Positions 7,666-16,194 of a stretch of 64,000 nucleotides of DNA are shown here, piece after piece. The notes under the pieces were generated by a model. That model was not told the DNA's origin. It did not search any database and saw only the letters and a program-made list of their open reading frames with translations. Each line of letters begins with the position of its first letter. Positions within the stretch are counted from its first letter, which is position 1. The stretch is from positions 620,001 through 684,000 of the forward strand of contig OY969108.1 of the NCBI GenBank assembly GCA_963697965.1, read 5' to 3'. Made by a program: the position numbers and the translations under genes. Source of the stretch: JAPLJC01 sp963697965. GTDB lineage: Bacteria > Desulfobacterota > Desulfobaccia > Desulfobaccales > 0-14-0-80-60-11.

Positions 7666-8421
7666 ATGCTGCTGGAAACATCCGCTCTTACCATGCGATT
7701 TGGAGGCTTGGTGGCGGTGAAGAACGTCTTCCTCAAGATAGATGGGAATGAGCTGGTGGGACTAATCGGTCCTAATGGAGCAGGAAAGACCACATTATTT
7801 AACGTGATCAGCGGCTATTACGCTCCTTCAGAGGGACGGGTGGTCTTTGCCGGCCATGACTTGAAAGGGTGGAAACCTCACCGGATCACCCGCATGGGTC
7901 TTTGCCGCACCTTTCAGTTGACGCGGCCGTTCAGTCACCTGAGCCTGCTGGACAACGCCCTGGTTGGGGCGCTCTGCCACGAACGGCAGCCAAAGGCGGC
8001 CCGGGAAGTGGCTGAATGGGCCCTGGAGCAAGTTGGACTTTCCCATCGAGCTGCCGATCTCGCTCAGGGTCTGCCCATCGGACTTCGGAAGAAGCTGGAG
8101 CTGGCGCGGGCTCTGGCGACCAAGCCCAGGCTCTTGCTCCTGGATGAGGTTATGGGAGGGCTGAGCGTGCCGGAGGTGCGGGAGATGTCGGCTACCATTG
8201 CGCGCATCCACGCCTCGGGCATCGGCGTGGTGCTGATCGAACATGTCATGGCTGCCGTTATGTGCCTCTGCCAGCGGATCTTTGTTCTCAATCATGGAGA
8301 ACTGGTCGCCACGGGAACGCCGGCGGAGGTCTGCAAGGACAGGCGGGTGATAGAAGCCTACCTGGGTGAATCGTACGCGCATCCAGAGGAATGCCGGGAA
8401 CCAGGGTCTGGGGATAACTGA
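7666..8421 (+). CDS. ABC transporter ATP-binding protein, LivG family
   Basis: 251 residues, ATG 7666. Walker A GPNGAGKT at residues 35-42, Walker B LLLLDEV, and a H-loop His in VLIEHVM. The ABC signature is degenerate (LPIGLRKKLELARAL), as is normal in LivG. The LivG-specific TRPFSHLSLLDNALVG segment after the Q-loop region is present. Sixteen bases separate it from the LivM gene and 36 from the LivF gene. It pairs with LivF to energise the permeases. Confidence 0.92.
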   Translation: MLLETSALTMRFGGLVAVKNVFLKIDGNELVGLIGPNGAGKTTLFNVISGYYAPSEGRVVFAGHDLKGWKPHRITRMGLCRTFQLTRPFSHLSLLDNALVGALCHERQPKAAREVAEWALEQVGLSHRAADLAQGLPIGLRKKLELARALATKPRLLLLDEVMGGLSVPEVREMSATIARIHASGIGVVLIEHVMAAVMCLCQRIFVLNHGELVATGTPAEVCKDRRVIEAYLGESYAHPEECREPGSGDN

Positions 8422-8457
8422 GGATCGGTTCCTTATCAGGATATTTAGGTAGGCCCC

Positions 8458-9165
8458 ATGTTGCTGAGCATCCATAATCTTTATTCCTACTATGGGGATA
8501 TTCAGGCGCTGCGCGGGGTCTCCCTGGAAATTGAGGCTGGCCAAATTGTGACTCTGGTCGGTCCCAATGCGGCTGGCAAAAGCACCACGATTAACTGCAT
8601 CTCCGGCATTATCGACCAAAAGAGTGGGCAGATTGAGTTCCTCGGGAAGCGGATCGACCAGCTTCCTCCCCACCGGATTGTTGATCTTGGGCTGGTGCAA
8701 GTTCCGGAGGGCCGTCGGGTTTTCCCTTTCATGAGCGTCATGGAGAATTTGGATATGGGGTGCTATTGTCCCAAGGCCAGAGCCCAGAAAAAGGAAAACC
8801 TGGCCCGCGTCCTGGACTTGCTCCCAGTGTTAAAGGAACGGCGGCAGCAACTTGCCGGGTCCCTGTCCGGCGGCGAACAGCAGATGCTGGCGGTCGGGCG
8901 CGGCCTGATGGCTGAACCTAAACTGCTGATGTTGGACGAGCCCACTATGGGGCTGGCGCCTCTCTTTGTCGAAAAGGTCTTCGAACTGGTCCTGAGTATT
9001 CGTTCTCAGGGTACCACGGTGCTGCTCGTAGAGCAGAATGTCCACCACGCTCTCTCTATCGCAGATTTTGGCTATGTCCTGGAAAATGGCGCCATCGTTC
9101 TGGAGGACACTGGCAAGCGGCTGTTGCAAGACGAGCGCCTGACAAAGGCCTACCTCGGTATGTGA
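8458..9165 (+). CDS. ABC transporter ATP-binding protein, LivF family
   Basis: 235 residues, ATG 8458. Walker A GPNAAGKST at about residues 35-43, signature SLSGGEQQMLAVGRGLM, Walker B LLMLDEPTMGLAP. The family-specific VPEGRRVFPFMSVMENLDMGCY stretch lies between Q-loop and signature. A stop at 9165 is followed after 46 bases by the corrinoid protein gene on the same strand, so importer and methyl-transfer genes are probably one transcript. Confidence 0.93.
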   Translation: MLLSIHNLYSYYGDIQALRGVSLEIEAGQIVTLVGPNAAGKSTTINCISGIIDQKSGQIEFLGKRIDQLPPHRIVDLGLVQVPEGRRVFPFMSVMENLDMGCYCPKARAQKKENLARVLDLLPVLKERRQQLAGSLSGGEQQMLAVGRGLMAEPKLLMLDEPTMGLAPLFVEKVFELVLSIRSQGTTVLLVEQNVHHALSIADFGYVLENGAIVLEDTGKRLLQDERLTKAYLGM

Positions 9166-9211
9166 GAAATACTTATCGCTAAGATTTAAGAAAACTAGGG
9201 GGCAAATCAGT

Positions 9212-9847
9212 ATGGATATCCTTAAGCGTCTTGGTGAGGCCGTGATCGAAGGCAAAATAGGCGAAATTGAACGCCTGACTCGCGAGGCTATCGATAATAA
9301 CTATGAGCCGCTGCAAATCATCAACCAGGGGTTGCTCTCCGGCATGGAAATTGTCGGTCAACGATTTAAAGCAGAGGAAATGTATATCCCGGAGGTTCTC
9401 CTCAGCGCAGAGACGATGAAAAAGGCTGTTAATCTACTTAAGCCGCTGTTGATGAGCGGCACTTTCGGCAAGGCGGGAAGAGTTGCGATTGGAACTGTGA
9501 AAGGCGATCTTCACGATGTTGGCAAGAATATCGTCATTATGCTCATGGAAGCGGCTGGCTTCGAAGTTGTCGACCTGGGCATTGATATCTCAGGAAAAGT
9601 GTTCGCCGAAACAGTGAGAGAGAAAAAGCCCCAGGTACTGGGGATGAGCGCCATGCTCACCACCACTATGATGGAAATGAAAAATGTGATTGACCTGCTG
9701 CAAGAGGAAAATCTCCGAGACCAGGTCAAAGTGATCATCGGGGGGGCGCCTTTGAATAAAGGCTTCGCCGATCAGATCGGCGCTGACGCTTATGCCGAAG
9801 ATGCCGTCGTCGCGGTCGATCTTCTGAAAGAATTCGTAAAAAAATAG
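9212..9847 (+). CDS. Corrinoid (B12-binding) methyl-carrier protein, MtbC/MtaC family
   Basis: 211 residues, the usual size of methyltransferase cognate corrinoid proteins. Residues 1-85 form the helical cap (LTREAIDNNYEPLQIINQGLLSGMEIVGQRFKAEEMYIPEVLLSAETM). The Rossmann cobalamin domain follows, with the base-off ligand motif D99-L-H101-D-V-G104 (GTVKGDLHDVGKNIV), then MSAMLTTTM and GGAPLN, which hold the nucleotide tail. His101 should be the lower cobalt ligand. The protein would shuttle a methyl group from a substrate-specific methyltransferase to a second enzyme. It lies 31 bases before a UroD-type methyltransferase. No MtbB/MttB or MtaB partner is present, so the methyl donor is unknown. 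Confidence 0.93.
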   Translation: MDILKRLGEAVIEGKIGEIERLTREAIDNNYEPLQIINQGLLSGMEIVGQRFKAEEMYIPEVLLSAETMKKAVNLLKPLLMSGTFGKAGRVAIGTVKGDLHDVGKNIVIMLMEAAGFEVVDLGIDISGKVFAETVREKKPQVLGMSAMLTTTMMEMKNVIDLLQEENLRDQVKVIIGGAPLNKGFADQIGADAYAEDAVVAVDLLKEFVKK

Positions 9848-9878
9848 CTCGTGGTCCTGGCGATCAAGGAGAAAGCTG

Positions 9879-10928
9879 ATGAGTAAGACACCGCAGATGA
9901 GCTCTCGGGAACGGGTGTTTGAGGCTATTGCTCACCGTGAAGCCGACCGGGTGCCCATTGTAATTGCTTCCAGGGAAATTTCCATCCGTTATTCAGGATA
10001 TACCTTTGCCGACATTTGGGCCGCTGGCCATAAATACGTCGAAGCCCAGGCCAGACTTATCAAAGATTTTCATCTCGATGCCGCCTTCGATATCTGGTGT
10101 ACGCCTGCGGTGGATGAGGCCTTGGGAGCCCACGTGGAACTGCCCGAAGACGACGCTCCGTGGATCTCTCAGCCCCTGCTGAAGGACAAGGGCGACATTA
10201 AGAAGCTCAAAACCAAAATCGATCCGCAAAAAGACGGCAGGATGCCTTTTCTTCTCAATGTCGTCCGCGGGCTCAGGGCGAAACTCGGGGAGAACATACC
10301 GATATGTGCCTGGGTGTCCCCCCCCTTCAGAACGGCGTGTATGTTAAGGGGTTCCAGCCAGCTCTACCTCGACATCATGCTGGATCCCGGTTTTGTCAAA
10401 GAGTTGCTGGAGACCGTGATCGGTCCCTGTACAGCCTATGGCAAGGCCCTTACGGATGCCGGAGCCGACATCATCTGCTTGTCGAATCCCGTAGCCAATA
10501 AAGATTGCATCAGGTACGCCCATTATCAGGAATTCTCACATCCATATAACGAGCGCATGTTCTCGGATATCAAGGCTCATAAGGATGTCAAGATCATGTA
10601 CCATACCTGTGGCAACTGGAATGACCGCTTCGATCTGGTCACAGACGAAAACGTCGATATTCTGCACGTGGACAAGGTCGATTTGGGAGATCTTAAGAAG
10701 AACTTTGGATCTAAAATCACCATCATGGGCAATGTCAAGGCTGTAGATACGCTTCTCCAGGGGACGCCTGAACAGGTCGAAGCCGAAGCAGCCTTGTGCA
10801 TTGACAAGGCTGCGAAGGGAGGGGGCTTTTTCCTTTCTGCGGATTGCACCGTTCCCCCAGGGGTCTCCCCGGATAATCTAAGGGCACTGGTGAACGTTGG
10901 TCTTAGCAAAGGTAGATATCCTCACTAA
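9879..10928 (+). CDS. UroD-family corrinoid methyltransferase (MtbA/MtaA-like)
   Basis: 349 residues, ATG 9879 preceded by AAGGAGAAAG. Uroporphyrinogen-decarboxylase fold: N-terminal SSRERVFEAIAHREADRVPIVI and late VPPGVSPDNLRALV are typical. The zinc ligands of the methyltransferase branch are present as His242-x-Cys244 (YHTCGN) and Cys323 (SADCTVPPG), so it is a methyltransferase rather than a haem-pathway decarboxylase. In the family it moves methyl from a corrinoid protein to a thiol or tetrahydrofolate, or demethylates a substrate onto the corrinoid. The gene next door (9212-9847) is the obvious corrinoid partner. Confidence 0.9.
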   Translation: MSKTPQMSSRERVFEAIAHREADRVPIVIASREISIRYSGYTFADIWAAGHKYVEAQARLIKDFHLDAAFDIWCTPAVDEALGAHVELPEDDAPWISQPLLKDKGDIKKLKTKIDPQKDGRMPFLLNVVRGLRAKLGENIPICAWVSPPFRTACMLRGSSQLYLDIMLDPGFVKELLETVIGPCTAYGKALTDAGADIICLSNPVANKDCIRYAHYQEFSHPYNERMFSDIKAHKDVKIMYHTCGNWNDRFDLVTDENVDILHVDKVDLGDLKKNFGSKITIMGNVKAVDTLLQGTPEQVEAEAALCIDKAAKGGGFFLSADCTVPPGVSPDNLRALVNVGLSKGRYPH

Positions 10929-10956
10929 GCATGGGCTGTCTAAAAGGATTTTAGAG

Positions 10957-12567
10957 ATGCACTACATTACAGCACACCAGCTTAAAGACCTCCTCAAGGG
11001 CGATATGGAGATCGCCCTGTTGGACGTGAGGGAACGCAATCCTTTTTCCAGGGAACATCTCCTGCGTTCCTCCTGTGTCCCGTTGAGTCAGCTCGAAATC
11101 ATCATCGGCGACCTCGTGCCGCGACTGGCGGCCAAAATCGTGCTCATCAGTGAGGGGCCGTCGGATGTCTGGCGCCTGGATGAAAGAGCGGCCCTGCGCC
11201 TTCACGAGCTGGGTTACCTCGATGTATCGATCCTCCAAGGAGGAGTTTCGGGCTGGCGTGATGCCGGATTTGAGCTTTTCTCCGGCGTCGGTTCTTATAG
11301 CAAGGCTTTTGGCGAGTGGATCGCCGAAAAATACCATACCCCTTTCATAACTCCAGCAGAAGAGCACCAGAAGGTTGCTAACCATGAAAAACTATTCATT
11401 CTGGATTGCAGGCCAACGAGTGAATATCACCGTATGACCATCCCGGGAAGCAGCAACGCCCCGGGCGCCGATCTGCTTTATCGTGTCCACGACGCCGTGG
11501 AAGATCCAGCCACCCCGATCATAGTCCATTGCGCCGGACGCACGCGGGGCATCATCGGGACACAATCGCTGGTCAACGCTGGTATCCCGAATCCGGTGGC
11601 CGCGTTGGAAAATGGCACCATGGGCTGGCAGTTATGTGGGTTCGAGCTCGATTACGGGCAAACCCGAATAGCTCCGGGGCCGTCATTCGCAGGGCTTGCC
11701 AAGGCCAGGGATTGTGCAGCCAGGGTAGGCGAACGGTTCGGCGTCAGAAAGGTAAAGTACGACACTTTGAAAAAGTGGATGAGCGAGAGCGGCGACAGGA
11801 CTCTATATGTCATCGATGTTCGGCTTCCGGATGAATTCGCAGCCGGGCATCTGGAAGGCTCCCGTAATGTTCAGGGCGGGCAACTCGTTCAGGCAACTGA
11901 TGAATATATCAGCATTTTCAACTCTCGCCTGGTATTACTGGACGATACTGAAGTCCGGGCCACCCTGACTGCCTCCTGGTTAATTCAGATGGGCTGGACA
12001 GATTGTTGGGTGCTGGAAAATGGGATCATCGGCTTGCCTTTGACTCAGGGACCTTACAAACCCCGCCTGCCTGGCCTTACGAAGGCCGACACTCTGACTG
12101 CCGGGGAGCTTGCGAAGCTGCTGCAGAACCCTGGAAAAGAAACAGTGATAATCGACGTAGCTTCCAGTAGCCATTATAAGGAAAAACATATTCCAGGGGG
12201 CTGGTGGGGAATACGTTCCCGATTGGGAGTAGATCTGTCAAAAATCGAGCGCCTTAAAACGCTTGTACTAACATCTGAAGATGGCACTTTAGCTCACCTC
12301 GCCGCCAGAGATTTAAAGGATATAAAATTTGCGCCAGAGGTCCTGGTCTTGGATGGTGGTACTACGGCTTGGATTAACGCCGGGCTTCCGACCACGCAGG
12401 GCATGGAGCAGGCGCTAAGCGAGGCGGATGACACGTGGTATATGCCCTACATGCACCCAGATGCCCCAGAACAGGCAAAACGAGAGTACCTAGAATGGGA
12501 GCTGGGCCTGGTGGCACAGGTTGAACGTGATGGCACCGCCAAATTCCGGACATTCCCGGCTCACTGA
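10957..12567 (+). CDS. Four-domain rhodanese-like protein with a single catalytic Cys
   Basis: 536 residues from ATG 10957 (MHYITAHQLKDLL). The frame is open upstream, but this start aligns with a rhodanese domain beginning. Four rhodanese domains follow each other, each marked by a D-V-R/D-C-R style strand: ALLDVRERNPF, LFILDCRPTSEYH, LYVIDVRLPDEFAAGHLEG and VIIDVASSSHYKEKHIPGG. Only domain 2 keeps the sulfur-accepting Cys (VHCAGRTRG, Cys192). Domains 1, 3 and 4 have SEGPSD, LDDTEV and TSEDGT there. A multidomain rhodanese with one live site could carry or relay sulfur, possibly to the molybdenum enzyme downstream. A C-terminal ~60-residue extension has no family I know. Confidence 0.85.
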   Translation: MHYITAHQLKDLLKGDMEIALLDVRERNPFSREHLLRSSCVPLSQLEIIIGDLVPRLAAKIVLISEGPSDVWRLDERAALRLHELGYLDVSILQGGVSGWRDAGFELFSGVGSYSKAFGEWIAEKYHTPFITPAEEHQKVANHEKLFILDCRPTSEYHRMTIPGSSNAPGADLLYRVHDAVEDPATPIIVHCAGRTRGIIGTQSLVNAGIPNPVAALENGTMGWQLCGFELDYGQTRIAPGPSFAGLAKARDCAARVGERFGVRKVKYDTLKKWMSESGDRTLYVIDVRLPDEFAAGHLEGSRNVQGGQLVQATDEYISIFNSRLVLLDDTEVRATLTASWLIQMGWTDCWVLENGIIGLPLTQGPYKPRLPGLTKADTLTAGELAKLLQNPGKETVIIDVASSSHYKEKHIPGGWWGIRSRLGVDLSKIERLKTLVLTSEDGTLAHLAARDLKDIKFAPEVLVLDGGTTAWINAGLPTTQGMEQALSEADDTWYMPYMHPDAPEQAKREYLEWELGLVAQVERDGTAKFRTFPAH

Positions 12568-12655
12568 AATAGATTGGGAAATGCCGGAGCACCCTGACTT
12601 TTCGAGCTTATACGGCCTTTCCATTTGATTCTTCGGGCCATTGGCAATGGGACTT

Positions 12656-14921
12656 ATGGAAGAAAAAAGACAAGCGACCTGCCAGTGGTGCAAAGGGCGT
12701 TGTCAGGTTCTGGCTCATGTCAAGGACCAGCGGCTGTTGCGCCTAACTTTGGATCACTCTTTAGGGGAAAGGTGCTCCGGGGCTCAAAGGGCCAAGTGTT
12801 ATCGCCGGGCTGCGGCCGTGGAATGGCTTTACCACCCGAACCGTCTCAAGTTTCCCTTAAAAAGATCTGGACCAAGAGGTGCGGGAACTTGGGAGACCGT
12901 TTCTTGGGAGCAGGCTTTAGATGAGATTGCCGAGCGCTTGTCGGCAATCGGGAAGCAATACCAGCCCGAGGCCGTCGGCTTGCTGAGCGGAGACAACTGG
13001 GCCCAGTTCGAATATGGGACCCGGTTCATGAACTTGTGGGGCAGCCCGAACTATGCCGGGCCATCGCCGATTTGTATGGGGCCCCGGGTCAATGTGGCCC
13101 GGGCGGTCATAGGTTGGTACCCGGCGTTCAGTATCACACCAGCTACCCGTTGCATTGTTCTGCTGGGGTGCAACACCTTTGTGAGCCGCCCCATCGTCTA
13201 TGAGGCCAGCAAGAAGGCAATCCAGGAAGGCGCCAAGATCATAGCGATAGACCCCCGGAGAACCGAGACCTCAGCCGGAGCCGACTTATGGCTGCAGTTG
13301 CGTCCCGGGACCGACGCCTTTCTCCTGATGGCGATGATTCGCATCATCATTAAGGAGAATCTTTATAACCATGACTTTGTGACGCGGTGGTGCTACGGTT
13401 TTAACGAACTCAAGGCAAGGGTTGAACAGTGCAAACCGGAAGAAGCTGAGAAAGTCACCTGGGTCCCGGCTCAGCTCATTCGGGAGGCAGCCCGTCTGTA
13501 TGCCACTACGAAGCCTGCGGCTTTTGTGGAAGGCATGGGGGTTGAACAGCAGGCCAATGCTGTTTCGGCAATTCATGCCAGATGGATCTTGGCGGCCTTG
13601 ACTGGCAATATCGATGTGAAGGGTGGAGAGGAGCTCCCAGGGCCCCATCCGTTTTATATATCCGACCGCGAGAATGGAGCTGACCGACCTGCTGCCTGCC
13701 GCCCAAAAAGACAAACAGATCGGCACGGATCGGTACAAGTTTCATGGCTGGCCCTTGCAGACTGAACTGGAAGAGCTGACCTATCGTACCTGGGGAAGCC
13801 GGGCCGAACCGCCGGTTTGGTATTTAGGGCAGGGGCACGCCCCCAGCCTCTATCAGGCCATCTTGACCGGCCGGCCTTATCCGATCAGGGCGCTGTTCAG
13901 TGTGGGCTCCAATCCCATGGTGTCGCACGCCAATACCCGTAGGGTCTATGATGCCTTGCAGGAACTCGATTTATTTGTGGTAATGGACACTTTTAGAACG
14001 CCCAGCGGGGCTCTTGCCGACTATGTTTTGCCGGCTGCCAGCTGGTTGGAAAAACCACAGGCATATTCCTACCTGGGCCTGGGCCGAACCTTGACGGCCA
14101 GCTCGGCCATTATGCCTGCCGTCTTGCCCGGAAAGTACGAGCGGCGTGACGAGTATGGGTTTTGGCGAGGCCTGGGAATCCGCTTGGGACAGGTCGAACA
14201 CTGGACCTGGGAGAGCTCGGAAGAGATGCTGGATTACCGTTTTCAGGCTCTTGGCGTCAAGTTCGAAAAGTTTGCCCGGAACAAGATTAAGGAGACCCTT
14301 AATCCGCCTCAGTACCGCCAATACGAGAAAATCGGATTCGCCACCCCGACCCGGAAGGTAGAATTATATTCTACTCTGCTCAAAAAGCTCGGTTACGATC
14401 CCTTACCGAAATATCAGGAAGAACCTATCACGCCTGTCAGTCAGCCAGAGCTATCCAAAGAGTTCCCCCTGATCATGATCAACGGAGCTCGCCGGATGGA
14501 GTATATGCATACCGACTGGCGCCAGGTATCCGTCATCCGGAAACAATACCCTTTCCCAGTAGTTGAAGTGCACCCGGAAACCTGCCGGAAACTTGGGATC
14601 TCTGAAGGCCAGTGGGTTTGGATTGAGACGCGGCGTGGCCGGGTGATGCAGAAATGTAAGGTTTTTGCAGGCATAGATCCCCGCGTGGTCCACGCCGACT
14701 TTGACTGGTGGTATCCGGAGATGCCGGAATCCGAACCTTCCCTTTTTGGGGTCTGGTTATCCAATATAAATGTATTAACCGAAGATGGAGATGATGTTTG
14801 CGGGGCAGAAATGGGCACCTGGTCTCTTCGTTTTAATTTGTGCCGCATCTATCTCGTCAAGCCAGAGGAAATTCCCAAAGAACTAGGCGGTGAAGTCCCG
14901 AAACAGGGAGGCGCACAATAA
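12656..14921 (+). CDS. Molybdopterin oxidoreductase (DMSO-reductase superfamily), frameshifted
   Basis: The N-terminal frame starts near 12656 (alternatives TTG 12641, ATG 12647; none has a good ribosome-binding site). It shows a [4Fe-4S] motif CQWCKGRC plus a later Cys, then GLLSGDNWAQFEYGTRFMNLWGS, SPICMGPRVNVARAV (Cys a candidate Mo ligand), LLGCNTF and IIAIDPRRTETSAGADLWLQLRPGTD, all pterin-binding hallmarks. The second frame (to 14921) carries ALFSVGSNPMVSHANT, DTFRTPSGALADYVLPAASWLEK and the C-terminal MopB domain (VEVHPETCRKLGISEGQWVWIETRRG). One extra A at 13673/13674 (GAGAATGG) separates them; removal gives DREMELTDLL and a 754-residue protein. Resembles polysulfide reductase/acetylene-hydratase-like enzymes; substrate unknown. 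Its TAA overlaps the grdE1 ATG. Confidence 0.8.
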
Positions 14922-16192
14922 TGGCACAGTTGGAATTGGGTTCTTTCAGGGTCCGGTCCGCCCGATTTGGAGACCGGACAGAATATGTGGATGGGGTCCT
15001 CACCATCGAGCCGAAGGCGATACGAAACTTGATCCTTAAGGACGGGCGCATCAAAGATGTTCACCTCCATCTGGTATTTCCCGGGGATTCTGTTCGGGTA
15101 ATCCGGGTACTGGACGCCATCGAGCCGCTATTTAAAGTGAACGGGCCCTCCTGTGCGTTCCCGGGATTCAATGGTCCGCCTCGCACCTGCGGTTCCGGCC
15201 GCACTCACCGCCTCGAAGCCTTCACAGTTGTTGAGGTGGGTGACTTCCCTTTCCCGGCAAGTGGAGTCCATGCCTTTGAAGAAGGCATCATCGAAATGTC
15301 CGGCCCCGGCGCGCTTTATTGTGGTTGCTCCGATCGCCTCAATCTGTTGCTCGAATTTGTGCCCGGAGAGGCCTCCACCAACCTGGACTACGATGATGCC
15401 CTGCGGCGGGCCTCGCTGCGCGTGGCCGGCTATTTGGCAGGAGTGACCCGGGAACTCACTCCTCCCAAAATGGAAGTTTTCGAACTCGGCAAAGAGACTG
15501 CGGGCCTGCCGCGCCTTGTCTGGGTGCATCAGGTGCGCGCCCAGGGACCGATGCTCCAGACCCATGTTTATGGCCACGAGTTCAGCGGCTCCCTGCCCAC
15601 CATCCTGCATCCCAACGAAATGCTGGACGGAGCCGTGGTCGGCGCCAATTACAAAATCGGCACCCGGACACCCACTTTCAGGCACACCTGGCACCCCTCC
15701 CTCGTCGCCCTATACCAGAAGCAGGGCAAGGAGATCAACTTCGGGGGGGTTATCATTTCCCGGGGCCACCATGAGACCGAATTTCTGAAGGAACGTTCGG
15801 CCCAGTTTGTGGCAAAACTGGCGAAAATACTCGGGGCGGACGGGGCGCTGTGCACCTACGAAGCGACCGGTAATACCCATATAGATTTCATGCTGACCGT
15901 CCAGGCCCTCGAGGCCGCGGGGATTCCCACCGGGATCGTCGTCCACGAGTACGGAGGCCCCGAAGGCAAGGACATTCCCTTAGTCGACTTCGTGCCCGAA
16001 GCTGTGGCCATCGCCAGCAGCGGGGGGATCGATAGGCGGCTTAAACTCCCGCCGGTCGCACAGGTGATTGGGGGAACCCATTTGGCTCACCGGGGCGAGC
16101 CAGCCCAGGGGGAACTCGATCTGCCGCTTCAGGAACTCTATGCGGCGACCATCGAGACTAACGTGCGCGGCGTTACGGCACAGGAGTATTGA
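14921..16192 (+). CDS. grdE: Glycine/sarcosine/betaine reductase component B, alpha/beta subunit homologue (GrdE-like), copy 1
   Basis: 423 residues. ATG 14921 overlaps the upstream stop (TAATG) and has GGGAGG in front. The whole length aligns with GrdE-type proproteins: LELGSFRVRSARFGDRTEY at the start, EGIIEMSGPGALYC in the middle, LPTILHPNEMLDGAVV, and PVAQVIGGTHLAHRGEP near the end. In Clostridium sticklandii GrdE is cleaved before a Cys (Cys242) that becomes the substrate-binding pyruvoyl group. Here the matching position is Asn243-Tyr244 (VVGANYKIG), so autoprocessing by that chemistry is not expected. grdB1 follows two bases after the stop. Component B binds the amine substrate; which one is unknown. 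Confidence 0.85.
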   Translation: MAQLELGSFRVRSARFGDRTEYVDGVLTIEPKAIRNLILKDGRIKDVHLHLVFPGDSVRVIRVLDAIEPLFKVNGPSCAFPGFNGPPRTCGSGRTHRLEAFTVVEVGDFPFPASGVHAFEEGIIEMSGPGALYCGCSDRLNLLLEFVPGEASTNLDYDDALRRASLRVAGYLAGVTRELTPPKMEVFELGKETAGLPRLVWVHQVRAQGPMLQTHVYGHEFSGSLPTILHPNEMLDGAVVGANYKIGTRTPTFRHTWHPSLVALYQKQGKEINFGGVIISRGHHETEFLKERSAQFVAKLAKILGADGALCTYEATGNTHIDFMLTVQALEAAGIPTGIVVHEYGGPEGKDIPLVDFVPEAVAIASSGGIDRRLKLPPVAQVIGGTHLAHRGEPAQGELDLPLQELYAATIETNVRGVTAQEY

Positions 16193-16194
16193 TC

